Shown here: positions 7,707 to 17,628 of the stretch, piece by piece
How positions within the stretch are numbered: the stretch's first letter is position 1
Layout: each line of letters opens with the position of its first letter
Assembly (NCBI RefSeq): GCF_963677685.1
Contig: NZ_OY782186.1
Location: forward strand, 2,294,001 to 2,358,000
Length of the DNA: 64,000 nt
Origin: an uncultured Bacteroides sp.
GTDB taxonomy: Bacteria > Bacteroidota > Bacteroidia > Bacteroidales > Bacteroidaceae
Direction of reading: 5' to 3'
Made by a program: the position numbers and the translations under genes
Notes under the pieces: model-generated
Seen by the model: only the letters and a program-made list of their open reading frames with translations
The model's database searches: none
What the model was told of the DNA's origin: nothing

Positions 7707-9122
7707 TTACATGTATTTGTAGCCAATAGGAGAATGTTCTTGTTTATACTCCAAAAGAGCATTTGCAATCCGGTCGAACAATTGCTGTGCACCCGAATAA
7801 AAGAGGTGTTCGGTACGAGGTCCGCCTACCCTGTCGTGTATAGGAAAGCCAATACGTACCAAAGGAATCCCTAGTTCACGAGCAATATAATACCCTTTAC
7901 TCGTACCAATCATAATATCCGGATTCAACTTTAGAGCCAGTTCACGAATAGATTCAAAGTCCGTACCGTTCATCACAACCGTATCTTCTGCCAAGTCTCC
8001 GATATGCTCTTGCAATTCTCTTTTCATCAAACCACTTTCACCGCCAGAAGCAATGATTACAGGAACAATCCCTATTTCTTTTAAGAAAGAAACCATACCC
8101 AGAACCATATCTTCATCTCCAAACACAATAGCCCTCTTCTCAAAGACATATTTGTGTCCATCAATATATGAATCGACCAACCTGCCACGTTGAAGAGTAT
8201 ATTTTTCCGCCAATTTCTTTCTTGACATTTCTTCCATCGTTTTAACAAAACGGTCAGTTGCATCAATACCAATAGGCATCATCATACGATTATTAGGAAC
8301 ATCACAATGACTTTCAAGCCATTCTCCGGCAGTAGTAATCGATTTATTATTGCGCACACGTCCGGCAAGCGCACCTTTATTCAGTACTGTACCAAACTCG
8401 ATGCTACCTCGTGCGCTACCTGTCAGGCGGATATGATCGACAGGTGTTCCTCCTTCGGGAATCAGGTGATAATCTTTCCAAAAAGGATTATCGAGCGAAG
8501 CCGAGTAATCAGGCAATAACACATACTCAATGCCTGCATCACTGAGTATCTCTTTTAAGTTACGTAAGTCGGCCGGAGAAACAAACCCAGGAAATAAATT
8601 GATATGTTGCTGTGTATGCTCTCCTTTTTCAGCGAGCGCACTAACTGCTGCGCAAACCGCCTCATGAAAACCATCCATGTGTGAGCCTTGGTAACTCGGC
8701 GTGGAAGCATGTATAAATGCAGGCAGATCAGCGCTGTTTGCATTTGCTTGTCTGTACTCTGCTATAAGACCGGGCACATCTTCACCAATAGTCTCAGCCA
8801 AACAAGTGGTGGCAATGCCTATCACAGCAGGTTTGTATTGCTTAATAACGTTATTTATTCCTTCTACAAAGTTGCGATTTCCACCATAAATGGTGGTCGT
8901 TTCACTAAAGTTAGACGAGGCAATGTCAACCGGTTCTTTGTAATGACTGATCATATACCGGCGAATATAGGTAGCACATCCTTGTGAACCATGGATAATA
9001 GGCACACAACCTTCAATGCCTTTGAATACCACCGAAGCTCCCAATGGCGCACATAATTTGCATGAATTGCGCGATGAAACATACGATGGATTTTTCTTTT
9101 TATTTTCTGTTGTCGATTGCAT
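7707..9122 (-). CDS. nifN: FeMo-cofactor scaffold subunit NifN
   Basis: 471 aa, homologous to NifK. With NifE it forms the scaffold on which NifB-co is matured to FeMo-co. N-terminal cysteines SCKLCAPLGA and GCVPIIHGSQGCATY are the cluster ligands region. SSNFSETTTIYGG (about 68-80) and TTCLAETIGEDVP (about 105) are NifN/NifK signatures. It begins 15 bp after nifE, and order in the cluster (E then N then B) supports the assignment over NifK, which is encoded separately upstream. Confidence 0.92.
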   Translation of the reverse strand: MQSTTENKKKNPSYVSSRNSCKLCAPLGASVVFKGIEGCVPIIHGSQGCATYIRRYMISHYKEPVDIASSNFSETTTIYGGNRNFVEGINNVIKQYKPAVIGIATTCLAETIGEDVPGLIAEYRQANANSADLPAFIHASTPSYQGSHMDGFHEAVCAAVSALAEKGEHTQQHINLFPGFVSPADLRNLKEILSDAGIEYVLLPDYSASLDNPFWKDYHLIPEGGTPVDHIRLTGSARGSIEFGTVLNKGALAGRVRNNKSITTAGEWLESHCDVPNNRMMMPIGIDATDRFVKTMEEMSRKKLAEKYTLQRGRLVDSYIDGHKYVFEKRAIVFGDEDMVLGMVSFLKEIGIVPVIIASGGESGLMKRELQEHIGDLAEDTVVMNGTDFESIRELALKLNPDIMIGTSKGYYIARELGIPLVRIGFPIHDRVGGPRTEHLFYSGAQQLFDRIANALLEYKQEHSPIGYKYM

Positions 9123-9137
9123 AGTTTTTCCCTTTCT

Positions 9138-10463
9138 TTATCTGACGTATTTCCAAACAGGGCTCATTATCGTCCCATAAACTTCTTTGGCAAAGTTGAG
9201 CATACCTTCATATCCGGCTAATGCCTCCTTTCGCTCATGATTATGGTCACAAAAACCCAAACCAATTTTATAAGCAATGGGTCTTTCCTTTACACCCCCA
9301 ATAAATAGGTCGGCTTGCTTTTCCTTCACAAAAGCAGATAATTCCACCGGATTAGAGTCGTCTACAATAATAGTATCCTCATCACATAGTTGCTGAATAA
9401 GTGCATAATCGTCTTTATCACCCGTCTGCGAGCCGACAATGACCGATTTAATGCCAATAAGCCGTAATGCTTTAATTAAAGAGATTGCTTTGAAAGCACC
9501 TCCTACATAGATTGCAGCCTTTTTACCATTAAGTGCTTCTTTATAAGGCGCCAACGCAGGTAACAATCGTTCCAATTCCTGTTTTACTATCTGTCTGGCA
9601 TTATTAAGCAGCTCCTCACTTTTAAAGAAATTCGCCACATCATAAAGCGCATCACTCATATCTTCAACGCCAAAATAAGAAACTCTCATAAAGGGTATGC
9701 CATATTTCTCTTTCATCATCTTAGCCAGATGAATCATCGAACCTGAACACTGAACCACATTCAGCGAAGCATTATGGGAGTTACATATATCGTCTACTCT
9801 GCCATCTCCCGTAATAGTCGCATTTACATGGATTCCCATTCTTTTATAATAATTGAGCAAAATCCATAACTCTCCCGCAATATTGAAATCTCCCAGTATG
9901 TTAATAGAATATTTGGGAACAGGTCTATTTTGAGTACCGACTAATTTAAAAAGTGATTCACAAGCTATGCGATAACCATCCTTTTTAGAACCTTGAAAGC
10001 CAGGCGACTGCACCGGAATCACCGGAATACCTTTTTTCTCGCTCATTTCTTTGCATGCAGCTTCCACATCATCACCTATAACTCCTACAATGCAAGTGCT
10101 ATAAACAAAAGCCGCTTTGGGGTGATGTAAGTCTATTAACTCATCAAGCGAAGCACTCAGCTTTACCGCTCCACCAAATACTACATCTTTTTCGCGCAAG
10201 TCTGTTGAAAAACTCAATCGGTGAAGTTCGGGACCGGAAGAGAGTGATCCGCGAATATCCCACGTATATGCTGCGCAACCAATAGGCCCGTGAATGAGAT
10301 GCAACGCATCCACAATAGGATAAAGCACCACTCTGGAACCGCAGAAAACACAAGCTCTTTGACTTACCGAGCCAGCTAAACTAGCTTTACCACAGGCAAT
10401 TACCTCTTTAGAATTACCAGCCCTACCCACTTGATTTTTTCTTTCTTCTAATATGATGCTCAT
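9138..10463 (-). CDS. nifE: FeMo-cofactor scaffold subunit NifE
   Basis: 441 aa, homologous to NifD. Key parts: CVFCGSR (about residue 37), LIHGPIGCAAYTWD (about 56-70), SFSTDLREKDVVFGG (about 83-98), YSTCIVGVIGDDV (about 120) and SPGFQGSKKDGYR. It partners NifN. It is separated from nifK by 171 bp that hold an unusual repeat structure (10467-10564), so expression of nifEN relative to nifHDK may be set there. Confidence 0.93.
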   Translation of the reverse strand: MSIILEERKNQVGRAGNSKEVIACGKASLAGSVSQRACVFCGSRVVLYPIVDALHLIHGPIGCAAYTWDIRGSLSSGPELHRLSFSTDLREKDVVFGGAVKLSASLDELIDLHHPKAAFVYSTCIVGVIGDDVEAACKEMSEKKGIPVIPVQSPGFQGSKKDGYRIACESLFKLVGTQNRPVPKYSINILGDFNIAGELWILLNYYKRMGIHVNATITGDGRVDDICNSHNASLNVVQCSGSMIHLAKMMKEKYGIPFMRVSYFGVEDMSDALYDVANFFKSEELLNNARQIVKQELERLLPALAPYKEALNGKKAAIYVGGAFKAISLIKALRLIGIKSVIVGSQTGDKDDYALIQQLCDEDTIIVDDSNPVELSAFVKEKQADLFIGGVKERPIAYKIGLGFCDHNHERKEALAGYEGMLNFAKEVYGTIMSPVWKYVR

Positions 10464-10466
10464 AAC

Positions 10467-10504
10467 AAGTTATTTAAGTATTCACAAGCTATTTAAATAT
10501 TCAA
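10467..10504 (-). repeat. Two tandem 19-bp repeats in the nifE leader
   Basis: On the minus strand, 10504-10486 and 10485-10467 are 19-bp copies with 16 identical bases (core TGAATAnTTAAATA). They abut the palindrome array at 10505 and end 3 bp before the nifE start codon. Confidence 0.6.
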
Positions 10505-10564
10505 AACATCCCCATGTTTTACATAACAACATCCGGATGTTATCACCCACAACATGGGGATGTT
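10505..10564 (-). repeat. Three 14-bp palindromes at 23-bp pitch between nifK and nifE
   Basis: AACAT-N4-ATGTT occurs at 10505-10518 (centre CCCC), 10528-10541 (CCGG) and 10551-10564 (GGGG), each exactly 23 bp from the next, with 9-bp spacers. The outer two are perfect reverse complements of each other (14 bp). The transcript could therefore form a long stem enclosing the middle hairpin. It may be an mRNA-processing or stability element setting the HDK to EN ratio, or a triple operator. Confidence 0.75.
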
Positions 10565-10634
10565 GTTGTACACTTCTATACGTTTAGCAAAAAGGATGCA
10601 CGTACATAGCATACAAAACCATCCTATGCTTTAT

Positions 10635-12014
10635 TTACATTTGGAATTCTACTTTTTCTTCCTCACAAGTACGATCCATCTTATCGAAGAAGGCGTCTAT
10701 AATCTGAATAGCCAGATTCGTTGCCCCTACGTAGCCTGTTTTAGGGAAAAAGTTGTGTCCTGGGCGATCGGCAATAGGGAATCCGTAACGTACGAAAGGA
10801 AGATCTTCATCCCGAGCAATATATTTACCATAAGTGTTGCCGATCAGCAAGTCAACTGGTTCTTGTTTGATCCATTGATGCATCTGGAACATGTCTGCCA
10901 ACGGACCTGCTTTAACTTTTGCTTCCGGAATATCTTTAAGGATCGTTTTAAGGCGTTCCTCAAATGATTTACCAGGAGTTCCTGAAACAATATAGACCGG
11001 ACGCATATCCATGCTTACCAAAAATTCACAAAGTGGAATCAACGTATCCGGATCACCGAATAGAGCTACACGCTTGCCGTAGAAATATTTTTGGTTATCG
11101 GCTATGAGGTCTATTAACCGACCACGTTCATCTGTAATCTCGTCTGGTACAGGTACATTAGCATGACGGCTTAAAGCACTAATAAAACGGTCTGTTGCCT
11201 TTAAGCCAATAGGAATATCCGTTATCTCAAATTTCACTTTGCATTTATTATCCAAAGCTACACAAGCAGCGTTTGTGCAATATTCGCCCAAACCAATCGT
11301 AAACTTACTATCACCCGTTGTAGCAAGTTGCTCAGTAGTACATCCACCCTTAGGATACATTTCGTATTTACCTGTTAAGGGGGTATCAAGCACATCCGTC
11401 ATATCAGGAAACATCAACGTACGTGCCTCCATCACAGAAGCTAAACGTTTGATCTCACGCATGTCCGACGGTTCCATCCATCCGGCAACAAGATTCACTA
11501 CATTTCGTTTTTTCAGAGTGGCTGCAGAGAAAAACTTCACCATAGCAGCTACCTGATTAGCATATCCGGTAATGTGGCTCCCTACATAAGAAGGCGTATT
11601 GCAGTAAATTACTTTTTTGCCTTCTGGTATTTTACCATCTTCAGCAGCTTTTGATACGATTTGAGTAAGATCGTCTCCAATTGTCTCGGAAAGACAAGTG
11701 GTATGTACAGCTATCACTTCGGGATCATAAACCGAAAAAATAGTATCAATGGATTGTACCAAGTTGGCTGAGCCTCCAAAAACAGAAGAACCTTCTGAAA
11801 ATGAGCTAGTTGAAGCAACAATAGGTTCTTTGAAGTGACGAGTAAGCGCACTTCTGTGATAAGCACAACATCCTTGCGAACCATGACTGTGGGGTAGACA
11901 TCCATGGATGCCGAAAGCCGCATACATGGCACCAATAGGCTGGCAAGTTTTGGCTGGGTTGATAGTCAGAGCCTTTCTATCAATCTCTTTAGCTGTAGTA
12001 TGTTTTAGTAACAT
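10635..12014 (-). CDS. nifK: Nitrogenase MoFe protein beta subunit
   Basis: 459 aa, the short form found in anaerobes such as clostridia, lacking the N-terminal extension of Azotobacter NifK. With NifD it forms the alpha2-beta2 dinitrogenase and shares the P-cluster: PAKTCQPIGAMYA, HGSQGCCAYHR and TTCLSETIGDD contain the three P-cluster cysteines, and SSFSEGSSVFGG is a signature. Starts 29 bp after nifD. Confidence 0.95.
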   Translation of the reverse strand: MLLKHTTAKEIDRKALTINPAKTCQPIGAMYAAFGIHGCLPHSHGSQGCCAYHRSALTRHFKEPIVASTSSFSEGSSVFGGSANLVQSIDTIFSVYDPEVIAVHTTCLSETIGDDLTQIVSKAAEDGKIPEGKKVIYCNTPSYVGSHITGYANQVAAMVKFFSAATLKKRNVVNLVAGWMEPSDMREIKRLASVMEARTLMFPDMTDVLDTPLTGKYEMYPKGGCTTEQLATTGDSKFTIGLGEYCTNAACVALDNKCKVKFEITDIPIGLKATDRFISALSRHANVPVPDEITDERGRLIDLIADNQKYFYGKRVALFGDPDTLIPLCEFLVSMDMRPVYIVSGTPGKSFEERLKTILKDIPEAKVKAGPLADMFQMHQWIKQEPVDLLIGNTYGKYIARDEDLPFVRYGFPIADRPGHNFFPKTGYVGATNLAIQIIDAFFDKMDRTCEEEKVEFQM

Positions 12015-12043
12015 CTGTTTTCAAAATTAAAGGGTTATCAAAA

Positions 12044-13672
12044 TCAAACGGCAGCGTATACTGCTTCCACATAGTCCTCTTTTTCCCAAGGTGCTTTCAT
12101 CTCTTTCCAGATGCTGCAACAAGCTATTTGCTCAATATCTTTATAGAAATTTATAGCTCCCTCGAAAGCTGCGTAAGGTCCGCCTGAATCATAGTTGTGT
12201 AACTGTTTTAAGGGTACTCCCATTTTCTGAACACAATACTTTTCTTTCACACCTGCACAGAATATGTCCGGATGGTATTTCTCAACAAGCTGTTCCATTT
12301 CGTAATGACTCAAGTCGTCGATTACCAACGAACCCTTTTTCATTTCAGACATCATACCATCGTATTGATTAAACTCTAATCCCTCTGCTTCAAGGGCTTT
12401 AAGTTCCTCTGCTGTTTTACGAGGTTTGTAGCGAGTCTCATCTTTATCAACTGTAATTACTTCAATATTACGGCTATCGGCATCAATCCGAATAGATGGA
12501 ATCACACGGCGACCTTCATAATCGTCACGATGTCCGAATTCATATCCGGCACAAACTGTCGTTATGCCTAATTCATCGAATAATTCCTGATAGTGATGAG
12601 CGCGTGAACCTCCAACAAAAAGCATAGCTGTTTTGCCATTGGTGTTTTTCTTGGCTTTCTCACGAGCTTCAATGACTGGTATCATTTCCTCAGCTATCAC
12701 TTCTTCAACTCTAGCTGTAAGCTCAGGATCACCATAATATTTAGCTACCTTGCGAAGAGATTTTGCACAAGCTTCAGCTCCAATAAAATTGGATTTCATC
12801 CAAGGTATACCAAAGGATGTCTCAAGCATCTCAGCTACATAGTTAATAGAACGGTGGCACATTACTAAGTTCAAATCGGCCGTATGAGCCGTTTCAAATT
12901 GTTCAATACTAGAGTTTCCCGACATAGTAGCCACAATCTGAATGCCGCACTTGTTAAAGAGCGTTTCAATAGCAAAAGCATCCCCACCAATATTATATTC
13001 ACCAAGTACATTGACGCGATATTTATGTGTTGCCTTCACCGTATCATCATTACCAATCAAATTGCGAAACAATTGATTATTGGCAATGTGGTGACCGGCA
13101 GATTGTGAAACACCTCTATAGCCTTCACAAGAGAATCCGAAGATATTGACGTCATTACCTATTTCCTCTTTCATCTGGCGAGCTACACGATGCACATCGT
13201 CACCAATTAAGCCAACCGGACAAGTAGAAAAGACCGCAATTGCTTTGGGATGAAACAACTCATAAGCTTCACGAATAGCATCCTTTAGTTTCTGTTCGCC
13301 ACCAAATACAATATTCGAATCTTGCATATCAGTAGAGAAAGAATAAGTCATAAAGTTCTCTCCATTCTCTCCTGGGCGCGTTTGATTACGACGTGTCAGC
13401 CATGAATAATAACCGCAACCGATAGGTCCATGCGTGATATTTACAATGTCTCTGGTAGGTCCTAGAACCACCCCTTTACATCCTGCATACGTACATCCTC
13501 TTTGGGTAATAATACCCGGAACGGTTCGCACATTTGCCTGAATTTCGGGAATTTCATCAGGATCGGCTATTACAATAGCTTTACTCCTCTTCTTTCCCAC
13601 CTTCTGCGGATAGAGTTGAATAAGCTCTTCTTTAGCAGTACTCAAATCGATATGTGAATTTTTATTTTCCAT
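12044..13672 (-). CDS. nifD: Nitrogenase MoFe protein alpha subunit
   Basis: 542 aa. P-cluster cysteines lie in YAGCKGVVLGP, GPIGCGYYSW and STCPVGLIGDD. FeMo-co ligands and pocket residues are present: the Cys in LVMCHRSINY, the His in LHNYDSGGPY, and the Gln/His of CEGYRGVSQSAGHHIA. After GYEFGHRDDYEGR comes the ~50-residue insertion (roughly residues 380-430) typical of anaerobic NifD such as that of Clostridium pasteurianum. The residues fit a Mo-type enzyme. It follows the two nifI genes, the usual order in this lineage. Confidence 0.96.
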   Translation of the reverse strand: MENKNSHIDLSTAKEELIQLYPQKVGKKRSKAIVIADPDEIPEIQANVRTVPGIITQRGCTYAGCKGVVLGPTRDIVNITHGPIGCGYYSWLTRRNQTRPGENGENFMTYSFSTDMQDSNIVFGGEQKLKDAIREAYELFHPKAIAVFSTCPVGLIGDDVHRVARQMKEEIGNDVNIFGFSCEGYRGVSQSAGHHIANNQLFRNLIGNDDTVKATHKYRVNVLGEYNIGGDAFAIETLFNKCGIQIVATMSGNSSIEQFETAHTADLNLVMCHRSINYVAEMLETSFGIPWMKSNFIGAEACAKSLRKVAKYYGDPELTARVEEVIAEEMIPVIEAREKAKKNTNGKTAMLFVGGSRAHHYQELFDELGITTVCAGYEFGHRDDYEGRRVIPSIRIDADSRNIEVITVDKDETRYKPRKTAEELKALEAEGLEFNQYDGMMSEMKKGSLVIDDLSHYEMEQLVEKYHPDIFCAGVKEKYCVQKMGVPLKQLHNYDSGGPYAAFEGAINFYKDIEQIACCSIWKEMKAPWEKEDYVEAVYAAV

Positions 13673-13687
13673 TGTTCATTTCTCCTT

Positions 13688-14053
13688 TCAATCAAGCGTA
13701 TTGTCTCCTTTTTCACCTGTTCTAACGCGAATAGAATCAGAAGAGTCAATCACAAATATTTTTCCATCTCCACTTTTCCCTGTCTGATTCACTTTAATGA
13801 TTGTTTCTACGGCAAGATCCGTTTTCTCATCCGTAACCATCAGGGTTATCATTCGTTTTGACTTCAGGCGAGGTACATCCGAAATCAACTCTCTGTGTTC
13901 AGGATCAAAGTCTTCGGCTCTTTCCATATCTCCATGTCCTTTTCCTCTTCCGAGAACAGGCATAGCTGTGAAAGAAGGTAAATCTGTATCCTGAAGCGCT
14001 TTCTTGGTTTCCTGCATTTTAGCTATGCGGATAATTGCAAGTATTAGTTTCAT
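13688..14053 (-). CDS. nifI2: PII-family nitrogenase regulator NifI2
   Basis: About 121 aa from the ATG at 14053; a TTG start at 14071 would add six residues and overlap nifI1. PII-type fold with a GRGKGHGD T-loop region (about residues 35-42) and the longer, variable T-loop of NifI2, then TLMVTDEKTDLAVETIIKVNQTGKSGDGKIFV. In anaerobes NifI1 and NifI2 form a complex that inhibits dinitrogenase when nitrogen is plentiful, relieved by 2-oxoglutarate. Placement between nifH and nifD is diagnostic. Confidence 0.93.
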   Translation of the reverse strand: MKLILAIIRIAKMQETKKALQDTDLPSFTAMPVLGRGKGHGDMERAEDFDPEHRELISDVPRLKSKRMITLMVTDEKTDLAVETIIKVNQTGKSGDGKIFVIDSSDSIRVRTGEKGDNTLD

Positions 14054-14067
14054 ACCTATTTGTTTTA

Positions 14068-14394
14068 TCAAATTTCTTTCTTTCCACTAGATATGGTATA
14101 TGTCTCAGTAACCGGAGTTACGAATATTTTCCCATCACCAAACTGTCCTTTTTCTCCGGAGCGAGCAACTTCGATAATTGTTTCGATCACAAAGTCTTTG
14201 TCTTTCTCGGGAATAACAATCATCAATAAATCTTTTGGCAATTCGTCGTATGTAACGTTTCCTACTTTCAGACCACGCTGTTTTCCTCTACCAAAAACAG
14301 GCAATTTAGTTACTGCAGGAAATCCGGCGCTTAATAATGCACTCATTACTAAAGGTGATTTCTCGGGGCGTACAATGACTCTTAATAAATACAT
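14068..14394 (-). CDS. nifI1: PII-family nitrogenase regulator NifI1
   Basis: 108 aa, full length. PII fold: MYLLRVIVRPEK start, GRGKQRGLKVGNVTYDELPK T-loop region (about residues 36-55), and EVARSGEKGQFGDGKIFVTPV (about 78-98), the family C-terminal signature. Partner of NifI2 for post-translational nitrogenase control. 26 bp after nifH. Confidence 0.93.
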   Translation of the reverse strand: MYLLRVIVRPEKSPLVMSALLSAGFPAVTKLPVFGRGKQRGLKVGNVTYDELPKDLLMIVIPEKDKDFVIETIIEVARSGEKGQFGDGKIFVTPVTETYTISSGKKEI

Positions 14395-14420
14395 AATGTG
14401 TTCCTCCTATTTTTTATTAC

Positions 14421-15266
<846 letters not shown>

Positions 15267-15321
15267 TTAAATTGTACTTTAATTGTTCGGCTTTGTAATG
15301 CCATTCAGATACATATAAAGA

Positions 15322-15349
15322 GAAAAGTATGCCATAAAGCATACTTTTC
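15322..15349. repeat. 11-bp perfect inverted repeat upstream of nifH
   Basis: GAAAAGTATGC (15322-15332), six-base loop, GCATACTTTTC (15339-15349). It could end the porin-modA transcript (a weak T-rich tail, TCTTTATA, follows on the minus strand) or act as an operator about 70 bp ahead of nifH. Confidence 0.6.
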
Positions 15350-15383
15350 CATTCATTACAGAGTCAAATAGTAATATAAAGCA

Positions 15384-15397
15384 GTGTTTTACAACAC
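15384..15397. repeat. Short palindrome upstream of nifH
   Basis: GTGTT-TTAC-AACAC. Short and of uncertain meaning. It does not fit the TGT-N10-ACA spacing of a classical NifA upstream site. Confidence 0.3.
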
Positions 15398-15457
15398 ATT
15401 ACGATTATTAAAATAAATACAATGAAGTTTATTGAGAAACTAGGAGGAACATAAATC

Positions 15458-15484
15458 GCTTCATTTTGGTAACAAAAATGAAGC
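15458..15484 (-). terminator. Inverted repeat downstream of modA, possible terminator
   Basis: GCTTCATTTT and AAAATGAAGC arms around a short loop, 27 bp after the modA stop. No strong T-run follows on the minus strand, so termination is uncertain. Confidence 0.45.
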
Positions 15485-15510
15485 TTCACTACAAATATGT
15501 AGGTAAAGTT

Positions 15511-16254
15511 TTATTTAGAATAACCATACTTCTTCCATAACGCATCACAACTGTGTCCGAGTACATACTTCATAAACTTTTCAGTAGCAACACTACGTGT
15601 AGATTTTTTTATTAACACACAAGCCTGTTCAATCGGAGTATACATGTCCTGAGGGATCACATAATATTTTCCCTTACCTGCCATTTCAGGTGCCATAGCC
15701 AAAGAAAGAGCTATAAAGCCCACCTCCACATTCCCCGTAAAAGCATATTGAGCTGTTGCCGAAATATTATCTCCATACACAATCTTAGTTTTAAACTGCT
15801 CAAAGAGTCCCTGCTTTTTGAGTAATTCCACCGCTCTATCACCATAAGGTGCTGTTTCTGGTTTAGCAATACCTATACGCTTTACGGCACTTTCTTTAAG
15901 TACGTCTATTCCTTTGTTTACGTCAATAGTAGAACTCCATAAAACAAGCTTACCATAGGCATAAGTTGATACCTTACCATAGGTAACGCCTTTGGTTTCC
16001 AGTTTCAGAGGGAAATTTTTATCAGCCGCCATGAAAAAATCATATGCGGCACCATTTAATATCTGCTGTACCAAACTCCCGGAACTACCGAATGTCACAT
16101 CAATTTTTACTGTCGGATTCTCTTTCTCATAATTTGTTTTTATTTCACTAAATACATTTCTCAAATTAGCTGCTGCTGCCACTTTTATTACGTTTTGCGC
16201 ACAGATCGTAATGCTTATCAGCATAAAAATGATTAATAAAGAACCTTTTCTCAT
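15511..16254 (-). CDS. modA: Molybdate-binding periplasmic protein
   Basis: 247 aa with a signal peptide (residues ~1-19, ending ICAQN). Mature start VIKVAAAANLRNVF is typical of ModA. FGSSGSLVQQI (about 57-67) supplies oxyanion-binding Ser residues, and GNVEVGFIALS (about 174) is conserved. It captures molybdate for ModBC. Only 11 bp behind the porin gene, so co-transcribed with it. The permease and ATPase are at the other end of the nif cluster. Confidence 0.9.
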   Translation of the reverse strand: MRKGSLLIIFMLISITICAQNVIKVAAAANLRNVFSEIKTNYEKENPTVKIDVTFGSSGSLVQQILNGAAYDFFMAADKNFPLKLETKGVTYGKVSTYAYGKLVLWSSTIDVNKGIDVLKESAVKRIGIAKPETAPYGDRAVELLKKQGLFEQFKTKIVYGDNISATAQYAFTGNVEVGFIALSLAMAPEMAGKGKYYVIPQDMYTPIEQACVLIKKSTRSVATEKFMKYVLGHSCDALWKKYGYSK

Positions 16255-16265
16255 ACCTTAATATA

Positions 16266-17594
16266 TTATAGTTTAATTTTAAAAGTCTCCGGTTTTATAC
16301 TCAACGAAATATAAGCCCAGTTTGGAGTACGCGATTTTGCATCTGCTGATTTTAATTTTAGATATCTGCTATTATCCGATAAGAAGTAAGTACTCCAACC
16401 TCCTTCTATTAAAACTGAAGGATTCATTTTATAACAGAGTTTTAAATCAAGATCAGAGCCAAGTGATTTGCCTTGTTTAGTATTATTATATTCCAACTCC
16501 TTAGCTGTATGAAACACATGACATTGAACGTCATAAGATAGTTTTGGAGTAACCTTGCCTGATAATCTGGCATACGTATCCATCAATCCGGCTACAGGCA
16601 AAGAAGCCGACCAATAATCCATGCTGCCATTAAAACAGTGAGGCCCCCCGTACAACCAATTGAACGTTTTACTTTTTCTAGCATTTTTTCCATCATCACC
16701 CGAATACAAGTCAATTCCCAACGTAGCCTTGATTGAAGGATGAAAAGTATAATTAGTTTTCAAAGCAAAAAGCGAAGCATTTAGGTCTTTAGTAGCCGTA
16801 GTCTTACCAAATTGGAAATAAGCAGTAGCAAGAAAATCAAACGGACATCCTTTCTTTAGATATTTAAGATTACCTCCTGTAGTATATCGGTGATACATAT
16901 CCACTTTAGAACCATAAGTAGTAGTACCTTCCGCATTGGTAGTTTTATTCTGCATCCCTTCATCTAGCAAAATAGCAGAAAGAAGTAGTCCTTCTGAAAG
17001 TTTCTTAGACATCCAGAGCATCCCCATATACCGATAAGTAGCAGCTCCGGAATAAACCGTTTCTTTTGATATAGCTTTATCGTTATTATAAGCAAAAGCC
17101 AAATGTCCTTTAAAACTATCATCCAATTGATATTTAAATAACACTGCATCATGCGCTTTACCCGTATTGCTCCAATTAGAAGCAGAGAACAAACGATAGT
17201 CGTCATATTTAAAAGTCTGTCTACCAATAGTAACAGTTCCTCCGGGTATTAATACAACTTCCGCCCAAGCTTCATAAACCGATAGTGCTCCCGATGGAGC
17301 CACAGGTTCGGAGGTGATTGCACTTTCACCAAAAGTACGCGCATCCTGAATTGTCAGATGGGTTTTCATATACGCATTTTGAAATTCGAAACCTAATCTT
17401 GTACGTTGCAACATAAAACCACCTGGACTTATAGCATCTGTTATTGGGGTACTATAGCCACTGCGATATTCCGCTCTTGGTCTAAGTTCCGCATTGATAC
17501 TTAATTCCTGTGCAGATGCCAGCGTTGTTGCCAAAAACAATAACGCTACAGCAGTCATAATTTTGTCCGTTTTACCTTTTCTAAACCCTTTCAT
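16266..17594 (-). CDS. Outer-membrane porin-like beta-barrel in the modA operon
   Basis: 442 aa with a signal peptide (to about residue 29, TLASAQE) and alternating beta-strand character throughout, similar to the alginate-export/phosphate-porin-like barrel family: RPRAEYRSGY, RTRLGFEF, GRQTFKYDDYRLF. It is co-transcribed with modA and has a ModE-like operator 35-57 bp before its start, so a role as an outer-membrane route for molybdate is a reasonable inference. The family usually handles other anions or polysaccharides. Confidence 0.75.
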   Translation of the reverse strand: MKGFRKGKTDKIMTAVALLFLATTLASAQELSINAELRPRAEYRSGYSTPITDAISPGGFMLQRTRLGFEFQNAYMKTHLTIQDARTFGESAITSEPVAPSGALSVYEAWAEVVLIPGGTVTIGRQTFKYDDYRLFSASNWSNTGKAHDAVLFKYQLDDSFKGHLAFAYNNDKAISKETVYSGAATYRYMGMLWMSKKLSEGLLLSAILLDEGMQNKTTNAEGTTTYGSKVDMYHRYTTGGNLKYLKKGCPFDFLATAYFQFGKTTATKDLNASLFALKTNYTFHPSIKATLGIDLYSGDDGKNARKSKTFNWLYGGPHCFNGSMDYWSASLPVAGLMDTYARLSGKVTPKLSYDVQCHVFHTAKELEYNNTKQGKSLGSDLDLKLCYKMNPSVLIEGGWSTYFLSDNSRYLKLKSADAKSRTPNWAYISLSIKPETFKIKL

Positions 17595-17628
17595 ACCTAC
17601 TTTCTTTAATATAATTAATTATTAGCCG

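Noticed and set aside
10505..10564. CRISPR-like array
   Set aside because: Only three 14-bp palindromes with 9-bp spacers; repeats and spacers are far too short and no cas genes are present.
10554..10967. Plus-strand frame of 137 codons opposite nifK
   Set aside because: Lies antisense to the conserved nifK coding region; no family pattern.
15289..15303. Possible -24/-12 sigma-54 promoter of nifH
   Set aside because: The GG-to-GC spacing is 9 instead of 10 bp; annotated as an open question, not as a promoter.
15384..15397. NifA upstream activator site
   Set aside because: The TGT...ACA spacing is not 10 bp; kept only as a short palindrome.
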